Positions 12,240 to 23,035 of a stretch of 64,000 bases of DNA are shown in pieces. The stretch is from Takakia lepidozioides (taxonomy: Eukaryota; Streptophyta; Takakiopsida; Takakiales; Takakiaceae). Location of the stretch: positions 22,382,001-22,446,000 of the forward strand of contig CM060731.1 of NCBI GenBank assembly GCA_030704615.1, written 5' to 3'. The position numbers were made by a program, and so were the translations under genes. Position 1 is the stretch's first letter, and the number at the start of each line of letters is the position of its first letter. The notes below the pieces were generated by a model. It searched no databases. It worked only from the letters and a program-made list of their open reading frames with translations, and had not been told where the DNA came from.

Positions 12240-12590
12240 TCACTGCACCCAAGGAGCCATGACATTGGTATTGTTCAGCACATACAAAATTTGTGCTGCA
12301 TCTCTCCCAGCTCCAGTCATGTCCCGCTTTTTGCCGACACCTTCGAAGACCTCGTCCTCAACCCCTTCCTCCGCATTTGCATCCCAAGTCCGCCGTTGAG
12401 TTGCATCAAATGATTGCATATACTCAGTCATGAACCCCATGGCCTCATCCAGAACATACCCTGCAGCCGTCCCTTCTGGCTTTGCGTAATTCCTAACGTA
12501 TCCCTTAAGATCTTTCATGTAACGCTCCATGGGATATATCCACCGTGAAGACACCGGATGAACAGTTTTGTTTATCTCCATGGAATACAT
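12240..12590 (-). pseudogene. TNP2-type CACTA transposase fragment (DUF4218)
   Basis: The 116-codon frame contains HPVSSRWIYPMERYMKDLKG followed by YVRNYAKPEGTAAGYVLDEA and GFMTEY. This is the DUF4218 region found C-terminal to the Transposase_21 domain in plant CACTA elements. The catalytic core is missing from this element, so it is non-autonomous now. The fragment confirms the class deduced from the terminal repeats. Confidence 0.9.
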
Positions 12591-12661
12591 CTATGTGCTC
12601 ACTTGTAACCACTAAAATGAATTTTAAAAAAAAAATCAAAGTACAAAAGATTAAAAAAAAA

Positions 12662-12875
12662 CACATCGGCTGGTAAGTGCAGAGTGTCGCCTTGGTGGTT
12701 CAGGGTTCAAACCCGCTGCATTACCCCATGTGTGGGATTGTTTGTGACGACGGTATGTCTGGGCGTTGATCATCCTTTAGGTCTCATGGCCCATAAATGA
12801 AAGGGGGTTAATTTTTCCCCCTCCTCAAGGGCCTAAGGTTTCCTTTAAATTTTATTTAAAAAATAAAATAAAAAA
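12662..12875 (+). mobile_element. tRNA-derived SINE-like element 1
   Basis: A box-A-like GGCTGGTAAGTGC is followed 30 bases later by a box-B match, GGGTTCAAACC. An unrelated body and an A/T-rich tail (TTTATTTAAAAAATAAAAT) come next. This is the layout of a tRNA-derived SINE, here nested inside the CACTA element. Confidence 0.6.
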
Positions 12876-12959
12876 TGCTTATAGGGTTTGTAAAAAGTTA
12901 AAAAGTTGCCCATCACGTATGTACAATATATACATACTTTTGGAGGGAAATTTCAAATG

Positions 12960-13095
12960 TGTGCATGTAGCGTACTGGTAAGGGCTCTTCTTGTGTGTCG
13001 CGGGGTCGCGGGTTCAAACTCCTTGCGTTGTTTTTTTTTCCCTCATGCACTAAGCCCCACTAAGCCCTATCGTTGCTGTGCACACTAAGTCCTCG
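12960..13095 (+). mobile_element. tRNA-derived SINE-like element 2 (partial)
   Basis: TAGCGTACTGGTAAGGG (box A-like) and GGGTTCAAACTCC (box B-like) have the spacing of a Pol III promoter, followed by a T run. The segment CACTAAGCCCCACTAAGCCC just after it recurs at about 13631, giving a direct repeat of about 60 bases within the CACTA element. Confidence 0.5.
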
Positions 13096-13723
13096 TGCAG
13101 GTTGGTCTTAGCAGGTCGCGTTTCAACGCTCAGTTGCAACGTGGTGGTTCTCATGGACAATCCGACATTACCTGACGACAGACACAAGCAGCAACACAAG
13201 AGGTCTGTTTGGGTTCATGGCCTGTCAAATCCACCATGGGTCATGACACAAGGTTGACGACAATGTGGTTAGGGCACCTTCTTCTTCGACCTATTTCAGC
13301 CTATTTTTCCCTCTCATCAGACTCGGCCCTGAATTTGCAGCACGGAGCAGAGCTCGCATGAGTTTTTTACAGATCCTTCATGATGGTGGGACAATCGCAA
13401 TCGCAAGGTGTGGCTTTTTCTTAATGTAGGATGTGAAGAAGTTTGTCCATCCTGCAAATGTGGGCTTTTGGCTCCTATTAGTACCATGATTTGGTATTCT
13501 TCCTAATGTTTACAAGGTTCTTGGGAGAGTTAGCTTGGTCTTAGCAGGTCGTGTTTCAATCTCTGCTCGCTTAGCTGCACCATGGTGGTTCTCATGGACC
13601 AATGCGATGTTTTTTTTTTTTTCCCTCAAGCACTAAGCCCCACTAAGCCCTATCGCTGCTGCCCACTTAAGTCCTCGCTAATGTTTACAAGGTTCTTGGG
13701 AAAGTCAGCTTGGTCCAGGGTAT

Positions 13724-16700
13724 GCACGGCAGGGATATGGGATGGAGGCCTTGGAGACCTATGAGCAAATGATGGGGGAAGCACATCGTGTTTGTGTGCA
13801 TTTGCAATGCTTGTGCAAGCCTGGCAGCCCTGGAGAAGGGCAGTGGGTACATGGGGATATCATCAAAGCTGGAATTGTGCCAAATGTCAATCTGAACACT
13901 GCCCTGGCAGCTTTGGAAAAGGGGAAAGAGGTCCATGGTGTCATCTTCAGAGCTGGAATTGTATCAGATGTCATTCTGAACAATACCCTGGTGAACATGT
14001 TTGCAAAATGTGGGTGCATCTAGGATGCAAAGGGAGTGTTTGACACTATGGCTGAACGAGATGTGGTGTCGTGGAGTGCGATGCTTGCAGGGTATGCACG
14101 GCAGGAACGTGGGATGGAGGCTTTGGAGAGCTATGAGCAGATGATGGGGGAAGCACATCATGTTTGTGTGCATTTGCAATGTGCGTGCAAGCCTGACAGC
14201 CCTGGAGAAGGGCAAGAGGTGCATAGGGATATCATCAAAGCTGGAATTGTGCCAAATGTCAATCTGAACACTGCCCGGGCAGCTTTGGAAATGGGGAAAG
14301 AGGTGCATGGCGACATCTTCAGAGCTGGAATTGTACCAGATGTCATTCTGAACAATACCCTGGTGGACATGTTTGCAAAATGTGGGTGCATCTAGGATGC
14401 AAAGGGAGTGTTCAACACTATGGCTGAACGACATGTGGTGTCGTGGAGTGCGATATGATGTGCTTGCAGGGTATGCACAGCAGGGATGTGGAAAGGAGGC
14501 GTTGGAGAGCTATGAGCAAATGATGGGGGAAGCACATCATGTTTGTGTGCATTTGCAATGCTTGTGCAAGCCTGGCAACCGGCCTGGAGAAGGGCAAAGA
14601 GGTGCATGGGGATATCATCAAAGCTGGAATTGTACCAAATGTGAATCTAAACACTGCCCTAGCAGCTCTGGAAAAGGGGAAAGAGGTCCATGGCGACATC
14701 TTTAGAGCTGGAATTGTACCAAATGTCATTCTAAACCATACCCTGGTGGACATTTATGCAAAATGTGGGTGCATCTCCTGGACAAGGGCAAAGCGGTGCA
14801 TGGAGAATCATAAAAGCTGGAATTGTACCAAATGTCATTCTGAACCATACCCTGGTGGACATGTTTGCAAAATGTGGGTGCAAAGGGATCTAGGATCTAG
14901 GATGCAAAGGGAGTGTTCGACACTATGGCTGAACGAGATGTGGTGTCGTGGAGTGCGATGCTTGCAAGGTATGCACGCAAGGACGTGGGATGGAGGCTTT
15001 GGAGACCTATGAGCAAAGGATGGGGGATGCACATCATGTTTGTGTGCATTTGCAATTCTTGTGCAAGCCTGGCAGCCCTAGAGAAGGGCAAGAGGTGCAT
15101 GAGGATATCATCAAAGCTGGAATTGTGCCAAATGTCAATCTAAACACTGCCCTAGCAGCTTTGGAAAAGGGGAAAGAGGTCCATGGCGACATCTTCAGAG
15201 TTGGAATTGTACCAGATGTCATTATGAACAATACCCTGGTGAACATGTTTGCAAAATGTGGGATGCAAAGGGAGGCTGAACGAGATGTGGTGTCGTGGAG
15301 TGCAATGCTTGCAGGGTATGCACGGGAGGGACGTGGGATGGAGGCTTTGGAGAGCTATGAGCAAATGATGGGGGAAGCACATCATGTTTGTATGCATTTG
15401 CAATGCTTGTGCAAGCCTGGCAGCCGGCCTGGAGAAGGGCAAGAGGTGCATAGGGATATCATCAAAGCTGGAATTGTGCCAAATGTCAATCTGAACACTG
15501 CCCTGGCAGCTTAGGGGAAAGAGGTCCATGGCGACATCTTCAGAGTTGGAATTGTACCAGATGTCATTCTGAACAAAACCCTGGTGAACATGTTTGCAAA
15601 ATGTGGGTGCATCTAGGATGCAAAGGGAGTGTTCGACACTATGGCTGAACGAGATGTGGTGTCGTGGAGTGCGATGCTTGCATGGTATGCACGGCAGGGA
15701 CGTGGGATGGAGGCTTTGGAGAGCTATGAGCAAATGATGGGGGAAGGGGGGGGCACCTTCTTCAATAGCACAACGGCTACGAGTGGGTAGATGGTCAACT
15801 AGAAATAGCAATGGCAGCAGCGCAATTGATAGAACAAGGCCCACTGCTAATGAAGGTACCTTCTTCAACATATTTCACCTTGAATTCCCTTGCTATCAGA
15901 GTCGTCCCTAAGTACCCAAAAATAGGTAACAGATATGAGAAGAAGCTGTGGGATGAATACTTTTCTGACCCCAGCCACTGGTGGGACAACCGAGGCAAAA
16001 AGGTGAATGCCTGTCAGATTACAGAGTGTAGCAGATGCAATTGACCAGAGGAACTAGTGTGATAAGTTGAGTTGGGTGCAATTGCACTCTCCCTTTCCTC
16101 TCTGCTTCTGTTTGCTATTCAAAGGTAGGATTCCTGCCCTTAGTTTAAATTTCAGTCTGGTGCCGAGAGTGGGTAGACCCTTGAGGTCATCCATGATGTC
16201 CTCCCCCATGTCACAGACTGGAAACAAGTCCAGGGAAGTTTTCTCATTCTCATCAGACAATTTTCTGGAAACGGACACGGCTTTGGACACTACAGCCTCT
16301 AAGTCAGTAGGGTGGGCATTTGCTGGAACAATTCTAAAAGGAGAATGTTTGTCAGATTACCAGATGTCATTCTGAACACTGCCCCTGCCCTGGTGGACAT
16401 GTATGCCAAATGTGGGTGCATCGAGGATGCCAAGGGAGTGTTCAACACTATGGCTGAACGAGATGTGGTGTCGTGGAGTGCGATGCTTGCGGGGTATGCA
16501 CAGCAGGGGTGCGGGATGGAGGCTCCAACCTATGAGCAAATGATGGGGGAAGGGGTGAAGCCCGCCGACATAAGGTTTGTGTGTGTTTGCAGTGTGTCTG
16601 GCAGCCCTGGAAAAGGGCAAAGAGATCCCTGGTGACATGATCAAATCTGCAATTGTTCCAGATGTCATCCTGAACACTGCTCTGGTGGCCATGTATGCCA

Positions 16701-16970
16701 AATATGGTAGCATTGAGGATGCCAAGGGAGTGTTCAACACTATGGCTGAATGAGATGTGGTGTTGTGGAATGTGATGCTTGCAGGGTGTGCAGAGCAGGG
16801 GCGCTGTATGGGGCTTTGGAGACCTGAAAGCAAATGATGGGGGAAGGAGTGAAGTTCGACCACATCATGTTTGTGTGCGTTTGCAGTGCGTGTGCAAGCC
16901 TGGCAGCCCTGGAAAAGGGCATCGGAGGTGCATGGTTGCATCACCAAAGCTGGAAATGTACCAGATGGAT
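13724..16970 (+). pseudogene. amplified PPR-like fragments captured by CACTA element
   Basis: About seven tandem or near-tandem copies, 300-370 bases each, encode pieces of a PLS-class PPR protein. A copy reads TMAERDVVSWSAMLAGYA, then GMEALESYEQMMGE, EVHGDIIKAGIVPNV and LVDMFAKCGCI. Copies begin near 13724, 14026, 14396, 14910, 15270, 15625, 16370 and 16690. Nearly all carry the same TAG after KCGCI and a shared frameshift in the VCICNACASLAALEKG segment, so they multiplied after the parent was already broken. The intact PPR gene at 38806-41448 is related but is not the direct source. No organellar RNA-binding protein can be made from this array. Confidence 0.9.
15760..16045 (+). pseudogene. 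OSB-like (PDF-motif) fragment, copy 1
   Basis: The frame at 15811-16044 contains KKLWDEYFSDPSHWWDNRGK. It resembles the PDF motif of plant organellar single-stranded DNA-binding (OSB) proteins, in which a Trp-Trp-Asp-Asn-Arg core is diagnostic. A DGQLE...AAAQ segment precedes it. It is joined to the PPR fragments, and a second copy lies at about 16965-17320. It is a captured gene piece, not a gene. Confidence 0.6.
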
Positions 16971-17330
16971 CAATAGCTACAAGAAACCTGCATGGGTAGA
17001 TGGTCAACTAGAAGCCGCAATAGCAGCGGCACAATGATAAACTCAGGCACTGGTAATGAAGGCACCTTCTTCAACACATTTCACCCTATTTTTCCCTCTT
17101 ATCAGAATCGGCCCTAAATTTTCATGTTGAATTCTGCAAGTTAGCTGGTTGAGTGAGCCTTTGATAGTTTGAAGCGACTTTGACATGGTACTGCCAAAAT
17201 GTGACAACAGGGAAGTATCCAGAAACAGGTAACAGTTGAGATGAGGAGAAGCTGTGGAATGAATACTTTTCTGACCCCAGTCAATGGTGGGACAACCGAG
17301 GCAAAAACTTCATGAACTTAAGGCATGAGT
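16965..17330 (+). pseudogene. OSB-like (PDF-motif) fragment, copy 2
   Basis: This repeats the layout of copy 1. AWVDGQLEAAIAAAQ is followed by a decayed middle and then EKLWNEYFSDPSQWWDNRGK near 17240-17310. Stops and frameshifts are present. The PPR and OSB fragments duplicated together inside the CACTA element. Confidence 0.6.
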
Positions 17331-18000
17331 GGCTGATTGTTTCATTTCAAACCTGATATGCTTTGAGCCTGGTTCCGGAGATTTATCTCCAGACCTGCAA
17401 TCTACTTTTGTGATGAGTTTACAATCTGCATATATGGTGGTAAATGTTATATATCAAACCAAGGTTCTTTCCTAAATGTGAATGACCTGGAAACCTTGTT
17501 AGAAAGATGAATGGCTTACGAATTGGACTATGTATGGCTTGACCCATGGATTAAATTTCAAAGGGTTAGAACATGTGTTAGGGTTTTAATACTGAATGGA
17601 TGTGGGACATTGCTAGGGCGCCAGAGCATGACATTCCATGCATTCACGCCATTGGATGCCAAACTTTTTTTGGCACGTTGGACCAAGGTTTGTATGCGTT
17701 CACGAACTGCCGACCTTGCTCGTTGCCCGGTTGACCTTGTTTTCCATAATTGCTAACTTTGTGGGGGTGGAGGGGCTTGTGTTAGGCTGCAACTGGATGC
17801 ATTGATGGCAATGATGTTGGGAATGTCAGCAACCGCCCCTCCTCCAATTACTATCCCAATATGTACTGTTATTGAACCTTGCGATTCTGACGCAGGCTTG
17901 GGACGCAGACTTTTATCATGGCTGGATTTTGTTGACAATGTTCCAGCACTTACTCTCTGGGATTCTATTATATTTTGTGGAGGTTGAATCCCCAATGGTA
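17331..18000. other. CACTA interior without recognised gene
   Basis: Short frames only. No domain could be assigned. Confidence 0.4.
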
Positions 18001-18856
18001 TTTCTTTCACTACACTAGTGGTATGTGTTCCTCTAGTCATGTTCCTAATCACTTGCACATCACTGTAATAGTGGTATAATTTAAAACTGTGGGAGTAGCC
18101 AAATGCACACAATTGCCCACATTACCACTCATATAGTGGTATAAGTAATCACCTATATATTACTGTATTAGTGGTATGGATTCCTCCAGTGGTATTCCTA
18201 ATCACTTACACACCACTCTGTTAGTAATCACTCCAATCCATAGTTCCCACTCAGAGAGACACCATGGATGTTTCCAACAGCTTACATACCACTCTGTGGG
18301 TAATCATTCCAATGACCTGCGGAGAGACATCATCCACTCACATAACCACGCTGTGAATGATATTGTATATTCTCAGATTTCATAGAATGACTATATGAGT
18401 TATTTCGTGATCAGTCAACGAGTGGTTTCGGAAGTCATTGAATTTTTCACTCCATCCATTTTGTAGCACTGACACACGACACGTGTCCATGCTGAGAGTG
18501 TCGCCATGTGTCGACATAATCTCCAATATCATCCACGGACCACCGGCTTACACGTATCCACTGCAAAACGGAAGTCATTACTTTACCACTATGACACATC
18601 AGTTTACCACTGTGACACGTCATAAGTGGTTAGTTTACCTCTATGACACGTCATTGACATGTCACAGCGGTTAATTTACCACTGTGACACGTCAGCTAAC
18701 AGGTGGACCCGGACGTGAGTGGTTTGAACCACTGTCCTTAACCACTAGTGCCACGTAATGTCTTTTACCACTCACTTGTCATAATCCACTGGTTCTTCAT
18801 CACTTTGGGGCCAGAGTGGTTTAGTGTCTTTATCACTCATAACGAGTGGTTAATAG
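18001..18856. repeat. CACTA right subterminal repeats
   Basis: TTTACCACTGTGACACGTCA and related words repeat several times between 18575 and 18700. ACCACT/AGTGGT occurs throughout. It mirrors the left subterminal region. Confidence 0.75.
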
Positions 18857-18885
18857 AGTGGTTATTCCACGTTTTTCTTCTAGTG

Positions 18886-19985
18886 CGGACAACACGAGCC
18901 ATCTTTGATCCATGATGGTATTGGAGGACGTGAGCACTCCACCCGCTTGTTGTCGAACAAGTGAGATGACATTTGTGTCTCACTAGAATCCTACTCCTCC
19001 TCCATTTCAAATTCCCAAATTATGCTCTCATTGCCTCTACCAACTCTATGTTCACAACGGTCAAATATGCCATGTAAATCACCCCACACCGTGAATGAGT
19101 CAAACTCGGATGTATGGCGGACACGTCTTGGCATGTTCTTTCTGAACCTCTTCTGATGCCAAAGTTCTCGCTCACATGACCCACTCCGTCCACCTCTCTT
19201 CACGTGGCACAAACCTTTTGAGGTCTACTACCCTGGCCAGCCGATTTGCAGTCACCCTTGCGGTATAACGTTTCTTAATGAGATTTTCCACAACAATTGT
19301 TGTGTCGGATTGAATAGTTGTTCCCGGACACTCAACCCTCACCACCATAGGCTCCTTGCCTTTTGTCCTCTGTTCACATTCAAGCCTTGCATCCTGTGCA
19401 ACAGCAAATGACGACCAGGGCGGGCTAAGAATATCATAAGTGAATTCTGCAATGACATCGTCGACCAATATTAAGGACTGTCTCTCCAATTCCTCTATTT
19501 GACGCCTTTGCCTATTCACCATGTCCTCCAACTCCGCGATACGTCGGTCTTTGGCTTGCAATTCGTTTTCCAACAAAGGCTGTGCTGCAGTTGCTTCAGG
19601 TGCATTCAATACGGGTTGGGACGATAGCAGTGCTACTGTTGCTGCAGGTGCATTCAACTCACGTTGGGGTGATGGTAGTGCTACTGTTGCTGCAGCTACA
19701 TTCAACTGGCTTTGGGGCTGGGGCTCATATGGGTCGGGGATATCGCCAAGGGTGTATTGCTTCACTCATTTTCGTTTTGTGGCTGTCTGCCAATCCAAAC
19801 GCCTATGCAAAACAACCTCAACATACACCATGGCTGCCAATGTATATGGTATGGAGTTTCGGTACAACTTTGGTTGTCCCCACAATGTCTTGTATACATC
19901 TTCGGCCTTCTGGCGAGAATGTGCATTTGTGCAAGTTGGGGCGTCGCAGCAATTATTCCGAGTGTGTATCTAATGCCTTCGCCTG
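18886..19985 (-). pseudogene. RING-H2 family protein, minus copy, middle segment
   Basis: Between the two insertions, the minus strand holds the central part of the split gene. First comes a helical part ending in IPYTLAAMVYVEVVLHRRLD. A coiled coil follows (QAKDRRIAELEDMVNRQRRQ), then KGKEPMVVRVECPGTTI and a region ending FDRCEHRVGRGNESIIWEFE. The last residues before the CACTA insertion, SWIKDGSCCP, contain the first zinc ligands. Each piece has a counterpart in order in the plus copy at 24037-25490, including ATKRK after a stop. At least two frameshifts and several stops make it a pseudogene. Confidence 0.8.
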
Positions 19986-21534
19986 GGGGGTTGCTACATT
20001 GTGAGCCTGGAGGCGTGAGCCTGTGAGCACAGGAGCCCGTGAGCCCAACATAGGCTCATGCCACGTCATCTTTAAATTTCGAACTTACAGGGTGTATTTC
20101 CGCGGAAGGTGCATATAGCCGCGGATTGACTTACCCTTTTCAGTCACGAAGTGAGAGAGAATGAGAGTGCTGTTTACATGAAGCTTTTTTACCAGTCCAA
20201 ACGTAGAGAAAACCAGGTGACAGTCTTTTCTGAACTTCCATTGTGTGTTCTCTTCCCTCCATTTCACTGATGCTCTCTTTACAATGCAGATCCCCAGACC
20301 CAAAAGTTAGCGGAGTGAAGTTGAAGCTTGGACACGTGAAAATCGCCCACATGGAATAGTGTGATTTAGATGTGGCGTACATACTAAGCCCTTGCATGTT
20401 TGGAAATAGATGAATGTCATTGTGTTTGAATGAAACATTCTGCGGGATGGCTAGGATGAAATCAATGTATGTGGTTTGACTTGACACAAGATAATGCACT
20501 TTTGGCAGGTTCCCACACAGATGTCCTAAAAAGTAGTTTGCGGCACTCACACACGTTTTGTTTTTCTTGTTCCCACGTAGATGCCCTGAAAGTAGTGTGC
20601 GGCACCGCACATTCCTTTCAGGGCATCTGCGGTGCACGTTTTCTCTGCAGCTGCCCACCTCACACACGGGATTTTATTTTTTTATTTTATTTTTTCCGTT
20701 CCCACGCAGATGCCCTGAAAACAGTGTGCGGCACCGCACACTGTTTTCAGGATATCTGCGGTGAACGTTTTCTCTACAGATGCCCATCCCATACACAATT
20801 TTATTTTATTATTATTATTATTTTTGTTTCCACGCATATGCCCGGAAAATAGTGTGCGGCACCGCACACTATTTTCAAGGCATCTGCGGTGTTTTTCTTT
20901 CCCTGCAGCTGCCCATCCCACACACGTTTTGTTTTGTTTTTTTTTTGTTTTTTTTTCCGCTGTTCCCACGCAGATGCCCTGAAAACAATGTGCGGTGCCT
21001 GAAAACAGTGTGTGGCACACTGTTTTCAGGACATCTGCGGTGCACGTTTTCTCTGCAGCTGCCCATCCCACACACACATTTTTTCTTTTTTTGCCTAACA
21101 AGTACACCGGCTTAGAACACTCTCTCAAAAGACAAGAAAGGACCTGCAGATGAGGGAAGAGGCAAAGGAAAGGGGAAGGGGAAATGAACCCATATGTGTC
21201 TCTTTTCATTGTCGGCTTGTTTGCAATATGCAGCTTAAGTTTGCAGACAGCACAACGTTGTAGTCAATGAGTCTCTTTTCATTGTCGGTTTGTTTGGAAT
21301 ATGCAGCATAAGTCGACAAACTGTAAATGCCCATTTCCACAGTTATAGGTCCCTTGGGTATAGGTATCATATCTTTCGCCAAATGTGTTATGACATTTGC
21401 TGACATGGCGGACGCTCACGCTTACGTGGCGTGAACGCTACGTCATACAGAGGGAGCCTGGGCTCACGCTACGTCAGCCAAGCGTGAGCTCAACTCCCAG
21501 GCTCATGGGGCGGGCTCATGACCTAGCTGCCCTC
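19986..21534. mobile_element. 1.55-kb MULE-type element with hairpin array
   Basis: Imperfect terminal repeats begin GGGGGTTGCTACATTGTGAG on the left and GAGGGCAGCTAGGTCATGAG on the right (reverse complement). Related GTGAGCC/GGCTCAC words follow at both ends. Flanks CTTCGCCTG (19977-19985) and CTTGGCATG (21535-21543) match at 7 of 9. Removing one 9-mer restores the alignment of the split gene to its paralogue, so the duplication is 9 bp, typical of Mutator-like elements. No transposase is inside, so it is non-autonomous. Confidence 0.8.
20510..21075. repeat. tandem array of long palindromes
   Basis: About four units of roughly 130 bases each hold a palindrome such as GATGCCCTGAAAACAGTGTG, centre GCGGCACCGC, and its complement, with arms close to 25-28 bases. 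Each is followed by CTGCAGCTGCCCATCCCACA and a T-rich spacer. A transcript would fold into consecutive strong hairpins. The centre GTGCGGCACCGCAC also occurs in the palindromic satellite at 49.7 kb. Confidence 0.85.
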
Positions 21535-21738
21535 CTTGGCATGGGCCACAAACGGTTTATGTGACACATTTTCACGAATTTTTTACACATCCCCATAGTC
21601 CACAGTTTGTCCTCCGGAATAGCATCCCATCCGTCGGCCGCTTGAATTTCCGGCCTATCGTAAACGTCCCAGTTGAGGTCTTGTTTCTTTCCTTTGGCAC
21701 CTCTCTTCCTTGCGGGGCCTGGTTCGACATTGAATACT
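21535..21738 (-). pseudogene. RING-H2 family protein, minus copy, 5' segment
   Basis: The minus strand encodes the N-terminal exon of the split gene. A basic GPARKRGAKGKKQDL run could be a nuclear signal. NWDVYDR and then FVKMCHINRLWPMPR follow, matching NWDV...YVKMHHINRLWPLER of the plus copy. A splice acceptor (GATTAG) precedes it. The reading breaks at the 1.55-kb element, whose 9-bp duplication lies between WPMPR and the continuation at 19985. Confidence 0.75.
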
Positions 21739-21744
21739 AATCAA

Positions 21745-22339
21745 ATCGTTGTTTATGACACGAGGGCCGGGGGTGGGATGAATGTAAAAGATGTCATGTG
21801 CAACAAGGCCTTGCTGCTGCTACTCTAGTGGGCACATATCATTTGGCCTTGGAGTATCTCATGCATCAATACGGATAGCAAGGGGCTTGTTGTGTGAGTT
21901 GTTGGTGTCACTTCCAAAAAAAAAAAATGTGCTTTCAAATGAATGCATATTTGAAGTCTGAAGTGCCTCCTCTCGGTGCCTACGCCGTTGCCCCCCCTCC
22001 TCCGTCATTTTTATAACGTTCATAATATTATATAGCCTTTACAAAACTCTAATTTATTTCTATATGATGTAAAGGCCTAGTGTACCTACTCCAGTCACCT
22101 CGTTTGACCGAAACTCACCAATTTCAGCAAAATCACAGTAAACTGTAACACATCACAAGGGGGGGCCAACTCCGAAATACACAAAGATCTATTTAGTCCC
22201 CACCTAATGAATTGAGAAAATGGGTTTGGAAGCCAAAGATGGGATGTGGGGGTAGGAAAAAGCCCACAATTTTAGAAAAATCGGAGACAAAACCTCCCCC
22301 TCCGTGTCAATGGCTTCCCTCTTTCTCTAACTCCGCGTG
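21745..22339. other. no recognisable gene
   Basis: I see no domain, RNA gene or strong repeat here. The left edge may hold an intron of the RING gene. Confidence 0.4.
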
Positions 22340-23035
22340 AAGCTTGTGAGAAGGCATGTCCAACACTCTCGCAAAGATTCGAAGCAATCAAAAATCATTT
22401 GAACAGTTCACGATGGGTTCACCCTTTCAATCAAATTTGCTTCACCTGATACTTGAGAGGACCTGTGACAACATATGTCCAACACACTCGCAAAGAATGA
22501 AAGCAATAAAAAATCATTTGAACAGCGAACGATGGGTTCACCCTTTGAATCAATTTTGATTGACTTGATACTTGAGAGGTGTCTGTGACAAGGTCTGTCC
22601 AACACACTCGCAAAGATTGAAAACAAACAAAAATCATTTGAACAGCGAACGATGGGTTCACCCTTTCAATCAATTTTGATTGACCTGATACTTGACAGGT
22701 CCCTCTGATAAGGTATGTGGAATACACTCGCAAAGACTAAAAGCAATCCAAAATCATTTGAACAGCAAACGATGGGTTCACCCTCTGAACCAATTTTGAT
22801 TGACCTCATACTTGAGAGAAGCCTGTGAGAAGGCATGTCCAACATTCTCGCAAAGATTCGAAGCAATCAAAATTCATTTGAACAGTTCACGATGGGTTCA
22901 CCCTTTCAATCAAATTTGCTTCACCTGATACTTGAGAGGACCTGTGACAAGATATGTCCAACACACTCACAAAGAATAAAAGCAATAAAAATTCACTTGA
23001 ACAACGAACGATGAGTTCACCCTTTCAATCAATTT
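22340..23035 (-). repeat. 120-bp tandem satellite, inverted array
   Basis: Six copies run opposite to the array at 2640-4500. The landmark TGTCCAACAC (or a close variant) recurs near 22351, 22471, 22591, 22711, 22831 and 22951, exactly 120 bases apart. The array abuts GC-rich block 3. Confidence 0.92.

Larger units (their letters stand above)
11004..18885. mobile_element. CACTA (EnSpm) element, 7.9 kb, carrying gene fragments
   Basis: The element starts CACTAGAGGAAAAACGCGG (11004) and ends with the complement of CACTAGAAGAAAAACGTGG (18885). The 29-bp TIRs match at 27 positions. Many AGTGGT/ACCACT words within about 0.6-0.9 kb of each end are typical CACTA subterminal repeats. It lies inside the RING finger of the minus-strand gene. 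Comparison with the paralogue shows exactly one extra codon at the junction, as a 3-bp target duplication would give, although the two flanks (AAG and CGG) have diverged. Inside are TNP2 transposase remnants, SINEs and amplified PPR-like and OSB-like fragments. Confidence 0.9.

Noticed and set aside
13759-15871. Minus-strand frames opposite the PPR array
   Set aside because: They are shadows of the PPR-like repeats. The plus strand carries the recognisable motifs.
20140-21209. Frames of up to 175 codons on both strands of the hairpin array
   Set aside because: The palindromes make mirrored frames on both strands, and no protein domain is seen.
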